Source: Prochlorococcus marinus CUG1415
GTDB lineage: Bacteria > Cyanobacteriota > Cyanobacteriia > PCC-6307 > Cyanobiaceae
Assembly (NCBI RefSeq): GCF_017696015.1
Contig: NZ_JAAORL010000001.1
Span: 434,001 to 498,000 of the forward strand
DNA: 64,000 nucleotides
Reading direction: 5' to 3'
The position numbers and the translations under genes were made by a program. Below are positions 54,291 to 63,734 of this stretch, piece by piece (position 1 is the first letter of the stretch; the number at the start of each line of letters is the position of its first letter). The notes beneath the pieces were generated by a model that worked only from the letters and a program-made list of their open reading frames with translations, was not told where the DNA came from and searched no databases.

Positions 54291-55619
54291 TTAAAGAGCG
54301 CCAGAAGCCGTTGAATCAATTATCCCTCCCAGGTGTGTTGTAATATTAAGAGCACTAATCACAGGAATTTTACTGGGATCATTAAAGAGGTCAATTACCG
54401 TTATGCCGCCATTACCTTGTTTTATCATCCAGATATTGGAATAATTAATGCCTAGGAAATTGCAAATGAGAGTTTTATTTACTGCATCGTGAGCTACGAG
54501 AAGGGTGAGATCATTATCTTTTTGAGATAAACAAATATTGTCAAAAGCATCTATAGACCTTGCTGATACATCTTTTATAGATTCGCCTTCGGGCATTATT
54601 ACTTCTTCAGGTTTATCATGCCATTTTTTTAGTAAATCAGGCCACTGTTCTCTTATTTCTGCTTCCAGTTTACCCTCCCATAATCCGTGACTAATTTCTA
54701 CAAGTGAATCTATTCTTTCTATTTTTAAATCTTTGCTATTTTGAAGGATTATTTGTGCAGTCTCATAAGGCCTATGCATTGAACTTGAAAATGCCTTATT
54801 GAAAGAAATATTTCTCAAATATTCATAAGTCTTTCTAGCTTGATCTTTCCCGTTTTCATTTAAAGGGATATCAATTTGGCCTTGAAATCTACCTTCTTTG
54901 TTCCAGTTAGTTTCACCATGCCTTATTAGAAATATTCTGGAATCTCCAATTTTATTTGGAATATTTTTATTGAGATGGGAAGTTTGATTTAAGCATTCAA
55001 TTTGAGTCTTAAAAGAGTTATCTTTCCTTGAAATATTGATTATCGAGAAAGAAGCATTTTCTAATCTTATTTTTCTAAAACCTTGCTTAGGCTTTCCTAA
55101 TAACAAGAGTATTAAACATCTGAGAATTGCATTATGGCCAACAACTAAAATATTTACATCATCTTTGTCTAGATAAATTTTTAAAATATCTTCTACAAAA
55201 TTTGTTGCTTGAAAAAATAACTCTTGAATTGGTTTATAAGTTTTATTGTCATTTCTTTTTAAGATAAGGTTTTCTGGATCATTTTTCCATATAGGGTAAA
55301 TTTCTGGAAATTTCTTTTTTATTTCATCAATTTTTAAACCAGACCATTCACTAAGATCTACCTCAAGCAAATTATCGTCGAATACAATATTTTGTTCTTT
55401 ATTGAAGGTCTTTTTAATTGTTTTTGCAGTCTCTGCCGCTCTCACAAGTGGGGAGGAATAGATTTTATCGAAGTTTATTTTTGATAATGCTTTTCCTGCT
55501 TTTCGGGCTTGTTCGTATCCTTCATCAGTTAGTAATGAATCGTCTGTCCTACCTTGAATTAATCCTTTTGCATTGAAACTGCTTAGTCCATGCCTAACTA
55601 AAACTAATCTTATTGCCAT
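54291..55619 (-). CDS. two-domain histidine phosphatase
   Basis: A 442-aa protein with two complete phosphoglycerate-mutase-type domains. Domain 1 (about 1-200) has LVRHGLSSFNAKG and VVGHNAILRCL. Domain 2 (about 225-430) has LIRHGETNWNKEG, SHGLWEGKLEAEI and LVAHDAVNKTLIC. Both keep the phosphoryl-accepting His, the Arg residues and the second His, so both may be active. Tandem domains are seen in the plant 2-carboxyarabinitol-1-phosphate phosphatase; a sugar-phosphate substrate related to Rubisco is therefore one idea. CobC-type and other phosphatases are alternatives. Confidence 0.88.
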   Translation of the reverse strand: MAIRLVLVRHGLSSFNAKGLIQGRTDDSLLTDEGYEQARKAGKALSKINFDKIYSSPLVRAAETAKTIKKTFNKEQNIVFDDNLLEVDLSEWSGLKIDEIKKKFPEIYPIWKNDPENLILKRNDNKTYKPIQELFFQATNFVEDILKIYLDKDDVNILVVGHNAILRCLILLLLGKPKQGFRKIRLENASFSIINISRKDNSFKTQIECLNQTSHLNKNIPNKIGDSRIFLIRHGETNWNKEGRFQGQIDIPLNENGKDQARKTYEYLRNISFNKAFSSSMHRPYETAQIILQNSKDLKIERIDSLVEISHGLWEGKLEAEIREQWPDLLKKWHDKPEEVIMPEGESIKDVSARSIDAFDNICLSQKDNDLTLLVAHDAVNKTLICNFLGINYSNIWMIKQGNGGITVIDLFNDPSKIPVISALNITTHLGGIIDSTASGAL

Positions 55620-55735
55620 TATATAAATTTGAAAATTAAGATAATTTAATCATCTCATGACGTGATTAAAATAGATACATAAATATAAGGAAATTCAATG
55701 ATAACTAACTATAGTTTTCAAGAATATAATAAGTT

Positions 55736-57097
55736 ATGATCTTTAAAAATATTTCTAAATCAAAACTCACTTTAGCTTTTATTTCTATCGTCATAACTTT
55801 TTTTGTATGGCAACAAGGCTTAAGAGATAGTTTAAATAGACCATCTGTCTCATTTGATATTAGTCAAAAAGAGCAAGAAATTGCTGAATTATCTGTCCAA
55901 TCCATACCTGTAAATCTTAAAAAATTTTTTATCATTAATGATCCTCTTGATCAAATAAATAAATCACTCTCTAATGTCTCATTTGAAGAGCTAACAGAAA
56001 GAAATAAATTAATTCGAATAATTACTTCAGAATCAAATGATCCTATAATCTATAAAAATATTTCCAAAGATTTTGAAAATAAAAACTTTAAATTTCTGAT
56101 TGATGAGATAGAAAAAAAATCTAAGAATAATTCATACAAAGCAAATTCTGATAAATTTGATTTATTTAAAGATGATAGATTTTTATATCACCTTTTAAGC
56201 CGGAAATTTGATTTTGACGATAGTGAATTAATAACAAAATCATTTTCAAGCAAAATGTTTTTTAAAATATTAGCCATAAGACTAATACCGCTTTTAACAA
56301 TACTTATTGGATCTATTCTGGCTTTAAAAATATTATGGACAACCATATCTTTGAAAAAGTTTGGTTGGAAAGAAATTAAATCCTTAGATTTAGAATTAAT
56401 AGATATGGTTTTATTAATTGCAGGTGGATTTGTTGTTTTAGGAGAAGTGGTATCACCTTTGTTTTCTATCAGTTTGGTTGAACTTTTTTCTAAAAATATC
56501 TCTAATGAATTGTCTCAATCTTTAAAAATTTTCTTTGGATATCTTTTTATGGCTATTCCGCCATTATGGATAGTTTATTATCAAATTAAATCTTTGAATG
56601 GTCAATTTACTTTTAAAAAGGATTATTTACAGTTTAATTTCTTGCCAATAAAATATGCAGTTATTCAGGGAATTAAAGGTTGGTTAACAATTGTTCCTTT
56701 TGTTTTATTGATCTCTCTAATTATGAATAGTCTGATTGATAATCAGAATGGTAGTAACCCTTTGCTGGAAATTGTTCTTAACAATAATAATTACTTATCA
56801 TTTTTTCTATTATTTGTAACAACAACTCTATTAGCTCCTTTATTTGAAGAGATTATATTTCGCGGTATGTTACTAACAACTCTTTCAAGAGATTTTGGAG
56901 TAATTTCGGGCATCATAGTTTCAGCTTTTATCTTTGCATTAGCCCATTTAAGTTTGGCAGAAATGCCGCCATTATTTGTTCTAGGGATTGGATTAGCAAT
57001 TACAAGAATTGCTTCAGGGAGTTTGTTTTCCTCAGTGATTATGCATTCTTTATGGAATGGATTGACTTTCTTAAATTTGTTCTTATTGAGGACATAA
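55736..57097 (+). CDS. CPBP-family intramembrane metalloprotease
   Basis: A 453-aa membrane protein. An N-terminal helix is followed by a polar domain of about 130 residues, then about seven membrane helices. The CPBP (Abi/Rce1) catalytic motifs are LFEEIIFRGMLLTTL (EExxxR) near residue 378, IFALAHLSLAEMPP (His) near 400 and IMHSLWNGLTFL near the C-terminus. Cyanobacterial members are thought to cut membrane peptides or anchor complexes. The polar N-terminal domain is unusual and may sense a ligand outside the membrane. Confidence 0.88.
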   Translation: MIFKNISKSKLTLAFISIVITFFVWQQGLRDSLNRPSVSFDISQKEQEIAELSVQSIPVNLKKFFIINDPLDQINKSLSNVSFEELTERNKLIRIITSESNDPIIYKNISKDFENKNFKFLIDEIEKKSKNNSYKANSDKFDLFKDDRFLYHLLSRKFDFDDSELITKSFSSKMFFKILAIRLIPLLTILIGSILALKILWTTISLKKFGWKEIKSLDLELIDMVLLIAGGFVVLGEVVSPLFSISLVELFSKNISNELSQSLKIFFGYLFMAIPPLWIVYYQIKSLNGQFTFKKDYLQFNFLPIKYAVIQGIKGWLTIVPFVLLISLIMNSLIDNQNGSNPLLEIVLNNNNYLSFFLLFVTTTLLAPLFEEIIFRGMLLTTLSRDFGVISGIIVSAFIFALAHLSLAEMPPLFVLGIGLAITRIASGSLFSSVIMHSLWNGLTFLNLFLLRT

Positions 57098-57182
57098 AGA
57101 ATTTAATTTTTTACTTGCGAATTAAACAAAAAGATGTTTATTTAATTAATAAGACTTCTTTCATTTAAAAAATAAATCATAG

Positions 57183-57611
57183 ATGAAACCTTATGGGAAT
57201 CAACTTAATTTAAAAAAAAAAGTTTCATATGAAAGTAAAAAAAACTCTGAAAAAATATCCTTAATTAATATCAAATTAATACATCAAATTTTCGACACCA
57301 TTAATGTCTCTCTTTTGGTATTAATTTTCACCTTTTTTTTCTTGTCTTTTAATAGTCAAAGAAAATGGTCAAATACATATAAAAACTTATCTAAAACAAG
57401 AGCTATCAATAATAATCTGATTGATTTTATTTCTAAAATTGAGGAATTTTATATTAGTGAACTTGAGTCTATTAATACTTATAGAAAAACTAAACCTAAA
57501 GATTTAATCTATCTAGATAAACTTCCAGAAAAAAAAGAAAGTTTATTTAAGAAAAACTTAAGTAGTTTCCTTGAAGGTTTTAGTGATAGCAAATTTCAAA
57601 GGGGATATTGA
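57183..57611 (+). CDS. FtsL-like bitopic membrane protein upstream of ftsI
   Basis: A 142-aa protein with a basic cytoplasmic N-terminus (about 40 residues), one membrane helix at about 41-57 and an outer part predicted helical, with KTRAINNNLIDFISKIEEFY. This is the topology of FtsL: short cytoplasmic tail, single helix, periplasmic coiled coil. Its TGA shares one base with the ftsI ATG, an arrangement like ftsL-ftsI in many bacteria. Sequence alone would not reveal FtsL, which is poorly conserved, so this is an inference from topology and position. Confidence 0.6.
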   Translation: MKPYGNQLNLKKKVSYESKKNSEKISLINIKLIHQIFDTINVSLLVLIFTFFFLSFNSQRKWSNTYKNLSKTRAINNNLIDFISKIEEFYISELESINTYRKTKPKDLIYLDKLPEKKESLFKKNLSSFLEGFSDSKFQRGY

Positions 57612-59362
57612 TGAAAAAATACAAGAAAATTGTTCGTCTAGTACCTCTTGATCAAAGAAGATTTAAATTTCTCTATATTTTTAGCTTGCTCATAATACTT
57701 TGTTTGTTTGGTAGGTTAGTTAAATTGCAAGTCTTTAACGCCTCTGATTTGCAAAGGAAAGCTAGATTAATACAGTCTTCTAAAACTAATGCCTTAAAAA
57801 CAAGGAGAGCGATTGTTGATAGAAATAAAAGACTAATTGCTTACGATAAACCTCTCTATAAATTATGGGCCCATCCAAAATATTTTAATTTTCCTGGTGA
57901 TTCAATTAACAGAGTTCGCAGTATTGAAGAAGTTACAGAAAAATTGTCACCTATCTTGGATATAAATGGTGAAATACTCTTGAGTAAATTTAATAATAAA
58001 ATGAGTGGTATCAAGCTTGTGGATAAAATTTCCGAAGAAAAGGCAGAAAAGATTAAAAACCTCCAAATAAGCGGACTTGATTTGTTTAAATATTCGCAGA
58101 GATATTATCCACAAGGCGAGATTTACTCTAATCTTGTTGGTTTTGTTAATGATGAGAATATAGCTTCAGCAGGTTTAGAGCTTCATTTAGATAATCAAAT
58201 TAAAGTTTTTAATAAAAGTAATTTTGTAAAAATAGGAGGAGATGGAACACCTCTCCCGGATAATTCAGCCCCAGGAGATTTTATTTCTGATTACAAAAAA
58301 TTAGGCTTAACTATAGATTCAAAATTACAGAAAGCGTCATTCAATGCATTATCAAAGCAAGTAAGCAAATGGAAAGCAAAGAAGGGATTTGCCATAGTTA
58401 TGGATGTTAATAATGGTAGGATTCTCTCCTTGGTTACAGTCCCGTCGTACGATCCAAATAAATTTTGGCAGTATGATTCTGAACTTTTTAGGGGATGGTA
58501 TTCTCAAGATTTATTTGAGCCCGGTTCAACTTTTAAACCTATTAATCTTGCATTGGCTTTAGAAGAAAAAGTAATCCAGAAAGATGGAGTAGTTGAAGAT
58601 ATTGGGAGAATTAATGTTGGAGGATGGACACTTTCTAATTGGGATAAAAAAGGTAATGGATACATTGACTATCCAAAAGTTTTGCAGGTTTCAAGCAATG
58701 TTGGGATGGTAAAAATCATGCAAAATTTAGACCCCTCAATTTATTGGGATTGGCTAAAAAATTTAGGTATAAATAAAATTTTAGAGACTGACTTATTTGA
58801 ATCAACTGCTGGCCAACTTAAGAGAAAAGATTTATTTGTAAATCAATCAATTGAGCCTGCCGTAACTTCTTTTGGTAAAGGGTTCTCAATCTCGCCACTT
58901 AAATTACTTCAACTACATGCGGCTCTGGCAAATGGGGGGTTTGAAGTAACTCCTCATGTAACCTCAACTTTTAAAGAAAGATTTAATAAAAATCCAAAAA
59001 AACAATTTTTTTCTCAAGAGGTTTCTAAAACTGTTCTTGAATGGATGGAGAGCGTAGTTGATAAAGGTAGTGGATCTGGAGTAAAAATCGAGGGTTATAG
59101 GATTGCTGGGAAAACGGGCACTTCTCAAAAAGCCTTAAATGGTTCCTACACAAGCAAAAAAGTTTGTAGTTTTATCGCGACCTTACCAGTTAATGATCCA
59201 AAATATGCTGTCCTTGTAGTCGTTGATGAGCCATCTAAATCATATGCATATGGTTCAACTGTTGCAGTACCAGTTGCGAAAGAAATAATCGAGAGTTTGA
59301 TAGTAATTGAAAAAATACCTCCTAAGATTAAAGATCACGGAATGATTGTTAAAAAACCCTAA
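57611..59362 (+). CDS. ftsI: division transpeptidase FtsI (penicillin-binding protein)
   Basis: A class B PBP that crosslinks septal peptidoglycan. ATG 57611 gives 583 aa; a TTG three bases earlier is possible. A membrane helix lies at about 20-38. The dimerisation region contains [18 protein letters not shown]. The transpeptidase domain has SxxK in [13 protein letters not shown] (Ser near 304), SSN in [10 protein letters not shown] near 361 and KTG in [10 protein letters not shown] near 500. It shares one base with the upstream FtsL-like gene. The next gene is transaldolase. Confidence 0.94.
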   Translation: MKKYKKIVRLVPLDQRRFKFLYIFSLLIILCLFGRLVKLQVFNASDLQRKARLIQSSKTNALKTRRAIVDRNKRLIAYDKPLYKLWAHPKYFNFPGDSINRVRSIEEVTEKLSPILDINGEILLSKFNNKMSGIKLVDKISEEKAEKIKNLQISGLDLFKYSQRYYPQGEIYSNLVGFVNDENIASAGLELHLDNQIKVFNKSNFVKIGGDGTPLPDNSAPGDFISDYKKLGLTIDSKLQKASFNALSKQVSKWKAKKGFAIVMDVNNGRILSLVTVPSYDPNKFWQYDSELFRGWYSQDLFEPGSTFKPINLALALEEKVIQKDGVVEDIGRINVGGWTLSNWDKKGNGYIDYPKVLQVSSNVGMVKIMQNLDPSIYWDWLKNLGINKILETDLFESTAGQLKRKDLFVNQSIEPAVTSFGKGFSISPLKLLQLHAALANGGFEVTPHVTSTFKERFNKNPKKQFFSQEVSKTVLEWMESVVDKGSGSGVKIEGYRIAGKTGTSQKALNGSYTSKKVCSFIATLPVNDPKYAVLVVVDEPSKSYAYGSTVAVPVAKEIIESLIVIEKIPPKIKDHGMIVKKP

Positions 59363-59450
59363 AATTTTCCAATTTTATAAATATTTAGTTCATTATCTGA
59401 TGATTTCATTAGGAATAAAAGCTAGTTTATATATATACGATTATTTAGAT

Positions 59451-60452
59451 ATGAAATCAATTTTAGAACAATTGTCCTCAATGACTGTTGTTGTTGCAGA
59501 TACTGGAGATTTAGATTCGATAAAAAAATTTCAACCAAGGGACGCCACCACCAATCCATCCCTAATACTTGCTGCTGCTAAGAACCCTGATTATGTGAAA
59601 TTAATTGATAAAGCTTTAGAAAGTTCAGAAAATGCATTACCACAAGGATTCTCTGAACTTGAATTAATTAAAGAAACTGTTGACCAAGTTTCAGTATTTT
59701 TTGGGAAAGAAATATTGAAAATTATTTCAGGGCGCGTATCTACAGAAGTTGATGCAAGACTGAGCTTTGACACTGAATCTACGGTAAAAAAAGCGAGAAA
59801 ATTGATCAATCTTTACAAAAATTTTGGAATTGAAAAGGAAAGAATCTTGATTAAGATTGCTGCAACTTGGGAGGGAATTAAGGCAGCTGAAATTTTGGAA
59901 AAAGAAGGTATTAGGTGCAATTTAACTTTACTTTTTAACTTCTGCCAAGCGGTAACTTGTGCCAATGCAAAAATAACTCTAATTTCTCCGTTCGTTGGCC
60001 GTATATTGGATTGGCATAAAGCAAAAACTGGTAAAACTAGTTTTGTTGGTGCTGAAGACCCTGGTGTTATTTCGGTTACACAAATTTATAAGTACTTTAA
60101 AGAAAAGGGATTCAAGACAGAAGTAATGGGAGCGAGTTTTAGAAATCTTGATGAAATAAAAGAATTAGCAGGTTGCGATCTTTTAACAATCGCACCAAAA
60201 TTTCTTGAAGAACTGAAAAAAGAAAATGGAGAGTTAATTAGAAAATTAGATGTAAGTACCCAAATTAATAAATCTATTGATTACGAATTTGAAGAAAAAG
60301 ATTTCAGATTAAGTATGTTAGAAGATCAAATGGCGAGTGAGAAGCTTAGTGAAGGTATCACTGGATTCAGTAAGGCTATAGAAGAATTGGAAGAGCTGCT
60401 ACTACAGAGATATTCAGAGATTAAAAAACATAAATTGATTTCTGCTAACTAA
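59451..60452 (+). CDS. tal: transaldolase (TalB type)
   Basis: Transfers a dihydroxyacetone unit between sugar phosphates in the pentose phosphate pathway, important for dark carbon metabolism. Start ATG 59451 gives 333 aa, as [20 protein letters not shown] fits the family; an upstream frame from 59346 would run over the ftsI end and is rejected. [14 protein letters not shown], the Schiff-base Lys in [16 protein letters not shown], and [11 protein letters not shown] are present. There is no C-terminal EF-hand extension as found in some cyanobacterial transaldolases. Confidence 0.95.
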   Translation: MKSILEQLSSMTVVVADTGDLDSIKKFQPRDATTNPSLILAAAKNPDYVKLIDKALESSENALPQGFSELELIKETVDQVSVFFGKEILKIISGRVSTEVDARLSFDTESTVKKARKLINLYKNFGIEKERILIKIAATWEGIKAAEILEKEGIRCNLTLLFNFCQAVTCANAKITLISPFVGRILDWHKAKTGKTSFVGAEDPGVISVTQIYKYFKEKGFKTEVMGASFRNLDEIKELAGCDLLTIAPKFLEELKKENGELIRKLDVSTQINKSIDYEFEEKDFRLSMLEDQMASEKLSEGITGFSKAIEELEELLLQRYSEIKKHKLISAN

Positions 60453-60476
60453 ATTTAAGTTTGAATTGAAAAAGAA

Positions 60477-61610
60477 TTAATCCCCACTTTTTGTTAAAAG
60501 TCTTCTGATAACCCTTTTTGCAATATCTTCATAACTCATTTCTCCTGATAATATTTGAGCGATACGTTTAGGTGCTGTTTTTCTTTTGACACCTAATTGA
60601 TATCCAGTTCTGGGAAATCTATAAAATACTTGAGCTATTCTCCTCCCCCAGGCCATTGATTGCCCCCAAATGTTGTTAATTTTTTTCGTATAAAGATTTA
60701 AATCATCTACTTTTCGTGATATGCACTGATCTATGTATTCTGCAGCATAAAAACTGCTAATTAAAGATGGTCTAATTCCTTCAGCTAAAAATGGATCACA
60801 TAGAGATGCTGCATCTCCAACCGCTAAAACTTTGTCACCATTAATTGAGTGGAAGCCATTCCATATTCTCAGTTTCTTACTAATTGTTTTATTCGGAAAA
60901 TCATCAAAACCTAAGCTTCTTATTACTTGTTTATTTATAGCCTGATTTTCTAGAAGACCATTATTTATAAAAGTACCTAAACCAATATTTAAGCTTTCTC
61001 TTAGGGGGAATGCCCATGCAAAACCATATTTTATAAATCCAAACTCAAATCTAACTGCATCTCTAGGTATTTCACCTAACCCTTTTAATCTTAATGAGAT
61101 TGTGTTAGCAAATTTCGGTTTTCTTGGCCCTAACTTGAAATAACTCGCCCATTTTGATTGAGACCCATCTGCAATTACAAGAAATTCTGCAATATATTTT
61201 ATTTTGTTATTGCAAGTAATTTCCCATTTATCATTTTTTTTTTTAATTTTTTCTATCAATAATGGTCTTATTATTTGAGATCCATTACTCAAGGATTCAT
61301 TAAGTAATAATTGATCTAGTTTTTCTCTTTTAACAATCCAAAATGGCGATTCACCAGTCAGATCAGCAGTTACATTATCTGCACCCTTCCATCTGAATTC
61401 AACATTCTTAATTTTTGATTCTATGCAATCTTCTATATTAAAAGGAAGAAATCTTTGCATTGAAGATGCCATCCCACCTGCACATGGTTTGTAATTTTGG
61501 GATTTTTCTTTTTCAATAATTAAAACTGAATATCCTCTCTTTGATAGGTTCAGAGCGGTGGAAGATCCTGATAAACCTCCACCAATTATTACAACGTCAA
61601 ATCCTATCAA
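60477..61610 (-). CDS. geranylgeranyl-reductase-family FAD oxidoreductase
   Basis: A 377-aa flavoprotein with the N-terminal FAD motif [21 protein letters not shown] and an inner strand [13 protein letters not shown]. The late FAD-binding block is [23 protein letters not shown] near residue 265, and PCAGGM near 42 is the family substrate loop. It resembles the geranylgeranyl/digeranylgeranyl reductase family but is shorter than ChlP, so a role in lipid or quinone side-chain reduction is possible. The start overlaps the end of frr by 4 bp. Confidence 0.8.
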   Translation of the reverse strand: MIGFDVVIIGGGLSGSSTALNLSKRGYSVLIIEKEKSQNYKPCAGGMASSMQRFLPFNIEDCIESKIKNVEFRWKGADNVTADLTGESPFWIVKREKLDQLLLNESLSNGSQIIRPLLIEKIKKKNDKWEITCNNKIKYIAEFLVIADGSQSKWASYFKLGPRKPKFANTISLRLKGLGEIPRDAVRFEFGFIKYGFAWAFPLRESLNIGLGTFINNGLLENQAINKQVIRSLGFDDFPNKTISKKLRIWNGFHSINGDKVLAVGDAASLCDPFLAEGIRPSLISSFYAAEYIDQCISRKVDDLNLYTKKINNIWGQSMAWGRRIAQVFYRFPRTGYQLGVKRKTAPKRIAQILSGEMSYEDIAKRVIRRLLTKSGD

Positions 61611-62155
61611 ACTTTTAGAATTTCCTTCTCTTTCTCAGACAATTTAGTTTCTATTAAAGCAATATATTTATCAGTAATTTTCTGAATTTCAGATTGATTA
61701 TCTCTCGATTCGTCAATAGAAATAAGGCCTTCTTTTTCGTCTTTTTTTTCTTTATCAACAGCATCTCTTCTGATATTTCTCAAAGCTACTTTTCCTTCCT
61801 CTGCATATTTAGATGCTAATTTACAAAATTCTTTTCTTCTTTCTTCTGTTAAAGGAGGTACATTTATTCTTATTACTTTCCCATCATTATTTGGAGTAAT
61901 ACCTAAATCACTCATAGAAATAGATTTCTCTATCGCTTGTAAACATGAAATATCGAAAGGTTGTATTGAAATTGTTTGCGAATCAACAGTGCTTATGGTC
62001 GCAAGCGATTTGATTGGTGTTTCTGCTCCGTAGTACTCAACACTTACTCTGTCTAACAAGGAAGCATTAGCTCTGCCTGTCCTAATTGTATTAAAGTTTC
62101 TTTGTGTGGCTTCAATACTTTTATTCATATTTTCTTGAATTTCTTTTTCTTTCAT
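61607..62155 (-). CDS. frr: ribosome recycling factor
   Basis: Frr splits post-termination ribosomes together with EF-G. The 182-aa tRNA-shaped protein has [20 protein letters not shown] near residue 20-39, [14 protein letters not shown], and [19 protein letters not shown] near 105. It follows pyrH by 22 bp on the same strand, the arrangement found in most bacteria, and overlaps the geranylgeranyl-reductase-like gene by 4 bp, suggesting one transcript. Confidence 0.97.
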   Translation of the reverse strand: MKEKEIQENMNKSIEATQRNFNTIRTGRANASLLDRVSVEYYGAETPIKSLATISTVDSQTISIQPFDISCLQAIEKSISMSDLGITPNNDGKVIRINVPPLTEERRKEFCKLASKYAEEGKVALRNIRRDAVDKEKKDEKEGLISIDESRDNQSEIQKITDKYIALIETKLSEKEKEILKV

Positions 62156-62177
62156 AATTAAAAAAATTAAATGATCT

Positions 62178-62882
62178 TTAACTAATTAAAGAGCCTATTG
62201 GCTCACCAGCAACAGCTTTAGAAATGTTCCCTTTTTTGAATATATCAAAAACCATAATTGGGATATTATTATCTTTGCAAAGTGCAATCGCAGTACTGTC
62301 CATTACTGCAATTTCATCACTAAGAACTTGTTGATAACTGAGAGAGGAATATTTTTTTGCATCTTTAAATTGATTAGGATCACGATCATATACTCCATCA
62401 ACTTTAGTAGCCTTCATAACAACTTCGGCGTTTATCTCTGCTGCCCTCAAAGCTGCCGTAGTGTCAGTTGTAAAAAATGGATTTCCGCATCCACCTCCGA
62501 AAACTACAACTCTACCTTTTTCTAGGTGCCTCATGGCTCTTCTTCTGATATATGGTTCGGCAATTTCCTGCATTTCAATTGCTGTTTGAACTCTAGTTGC
62601 TACTCCTACTCTTTCGAGACCATCTTGAAGTGAAATCGCATTCATTACTGTTGCCAGCATCCCCACATAATCAGCAGTCGCTCTATCCATGCCATCTGCA
62701 GACCCTTTAAGGCCCCTAAAAATATTCCCACCCCCAACAACTATTGCAAGTTCTACATTATTTTTGACTACTTTTGAAACATCTTCCGCAATTGACTGAA
62801 CTATAGCAGGATCGATACCATAAGGTTTTTCACCCATTAGTGCCTCACCACTAAGTTTTAAGAGAACTCTTTTGTAAGTCAT
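62178..62882 (-). CDS. pyrH: uridylate kinase
   Basis: PyrH phosphorylates UMP to UDP and is regulated by GTP and UTP. The 234-aa hexameric amino-acid-kinase-fold protein has [26 protein letters not shown] near residue 45, [17 protein letters not shown] and [13 protein letters not shown] near 155. A TATAAT on the minus strand lies only 6 bp upstream of its ATG, so a leaderless mRNA is conceivable. frr follows. Confidence 0.97.
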   Translation of the reverse strand: MTYKRVLLKLSGEALMGEKPYGIDPAIVQSIAEDVSKVVKNNVELAIVVGGGNIFRGLKGSADGMDRATADYVGMLATVMNAISLQDGLERVGVATRVQTAIEMQEIAEPYIRRRAMRHLEKGRVVVFGGGCGNPFFTTDTTAALRAAEINAEVVMKATKVDGVYDRDPNQFKDAKKYSSLSYQQVLSDEIAVMDSTAIALCKDNNIPIMVFDIFKKGNISKAVAGEPIGSLIS

Positions 62883-62897
62883 TCAATAATTATACTT

Positions 62898-62961
62898 TTA
62901 AGACATTAGCAAGTAATTGTACCGAATTTATTTTTTGTTCAGATATTGCTTGCGTCTTTAA
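62898..62961 (+). repeat. long inverted repeat between pyrH and cobO
   Basis: TTAAGAC (62898-62904) pairs with GTCTTTAA (62954-62961, one bulge), and GCAAGTAAT (62909-62917) with ATTGCTTGC (62945-62953), separated by a 27-nt loop. The pairing is complete on the plus strand if one U-G pair is allowed. Both flanking genes lie on the minus strand, where the same site would be a weaker hairpin. No intrinsic-terminator U-run. Confidence 0.4.
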
Positions 62962-63008
62962 ACATTTCTAAACCAGGATGAAGAAAATTAAATAAAAATT
63001 TGTTTTTA

Positions 63009-63701
63009 CTAAAATTCAATACACCTTTGTGCTTTTATTCCTTGTTCTTTGAAAGGATGACTTATTAGTTTCATTTCCGTAACTAGATCCGCGTAATTGA
63101 TAATTGAATCTGAGGCCCCCCTTCCGGTTAAAACAATATGATTTTTTCTATTATTTAAACTTTTAAAAAAAGTGATTATTTCTTCGGAAGCAAGATAGCC
63201 AAGTTTTGTAGCTATATTTATTTCATCAAGGATTATAAGTTTATAAGATTCATTCTTTATATACTTCTTTGCTAGTTGCCATGCTTCTCTAACTAATTTT
63301 TCATCCCTAATTCTATCTTGTGTTTCCCAAGTAAATCCTTCTCCTAATGAATGCCAAGATATGTTTGAAGACAAATTTTTAAGCGCTTTTTCTTCTCCAG
63401 TGGTCCAGCCACCTTTAATAAATTGAATAATTGCCACCTTATAACCGTGCCCTATTGTCCTTAAGGCCATCCCTAAAGATGCAGTTGTTTTGCCTTTACC
63501 ATTCCCTGTGAAAACGATACATAATCCTTTTTTTGTTTTTCTGATTTGTAGTCTTTCAGCCTGAATATCTTTTCTTTGCTGCATTCTTTTTTTATACAAG
63601 CTCTCATCTCTCTCTGGTGATAGTTTGCCTCCTATACCAATTTCTTTAGCTTGATTATCGAGGTTGAATATTTTCTCGGAAGATAAAGGTTCTTCTTTCA
63701 T
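63009..63701 (-). CDS. cobO: cob(I)yrinic acid a,c-diamide adenosyltransferase
   Basis: CobO (BtuR/CobA type) transfers the adenosyl group of ATP to the corrinoid cobalt. The 230-aa protein has a P-loop GNGKGKTTASLGMAL near residue 66-80, IQFIKGGWTTGEE, a LIILDEINIATKLG Walker B strand and VLTGRGASDSIINYADLVTEM near 190. It carries a longer charged N-terminus than E. coli BtuR. It is the third dispersed cobalamin gene here after cobM and cobK. Confidence 0.94.
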   Translation of the reverse strand: MKEEPLSSEKIFNLDNQAKEIGIGGKLSPERDESLYKKRMQQRKDIQAERLQIRKTKKGLCIVFTGNGKGKTTASLGMALRTIGHGYKVAIIQFIKGGWTTGEEKALKNLSSNISWHSLGEGFTWETQDRIRDEKLVREAWQLAKKYIKNESYKLIILDEINIATKLGYLASEEIITFFKSLNNRKNHIVLTGRGASDSIINYADLVTEMKLISHPFKEQGIKAQRCIEF

Positions 63702-63734
63702 ATAACTATAATTTTATTTAGTGATTATAAATCT

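Noticed and set aside
59346-59450. 35-codon N-terminal extension of transaldolase
   Set aside because: It overlaps ftsI and does not resemble transaldolase; the family N-terminus begins at ATG 59451.
62889-62894. TATAAT on the minus strand 6 bp before the pyrH ATG, implying a leaderless mRNA
   Set aside because: Such hexamers are frequent by chance in this AT-rich DNA and the -35 match (TTACTT) is weak, so it is not called as a promoter.
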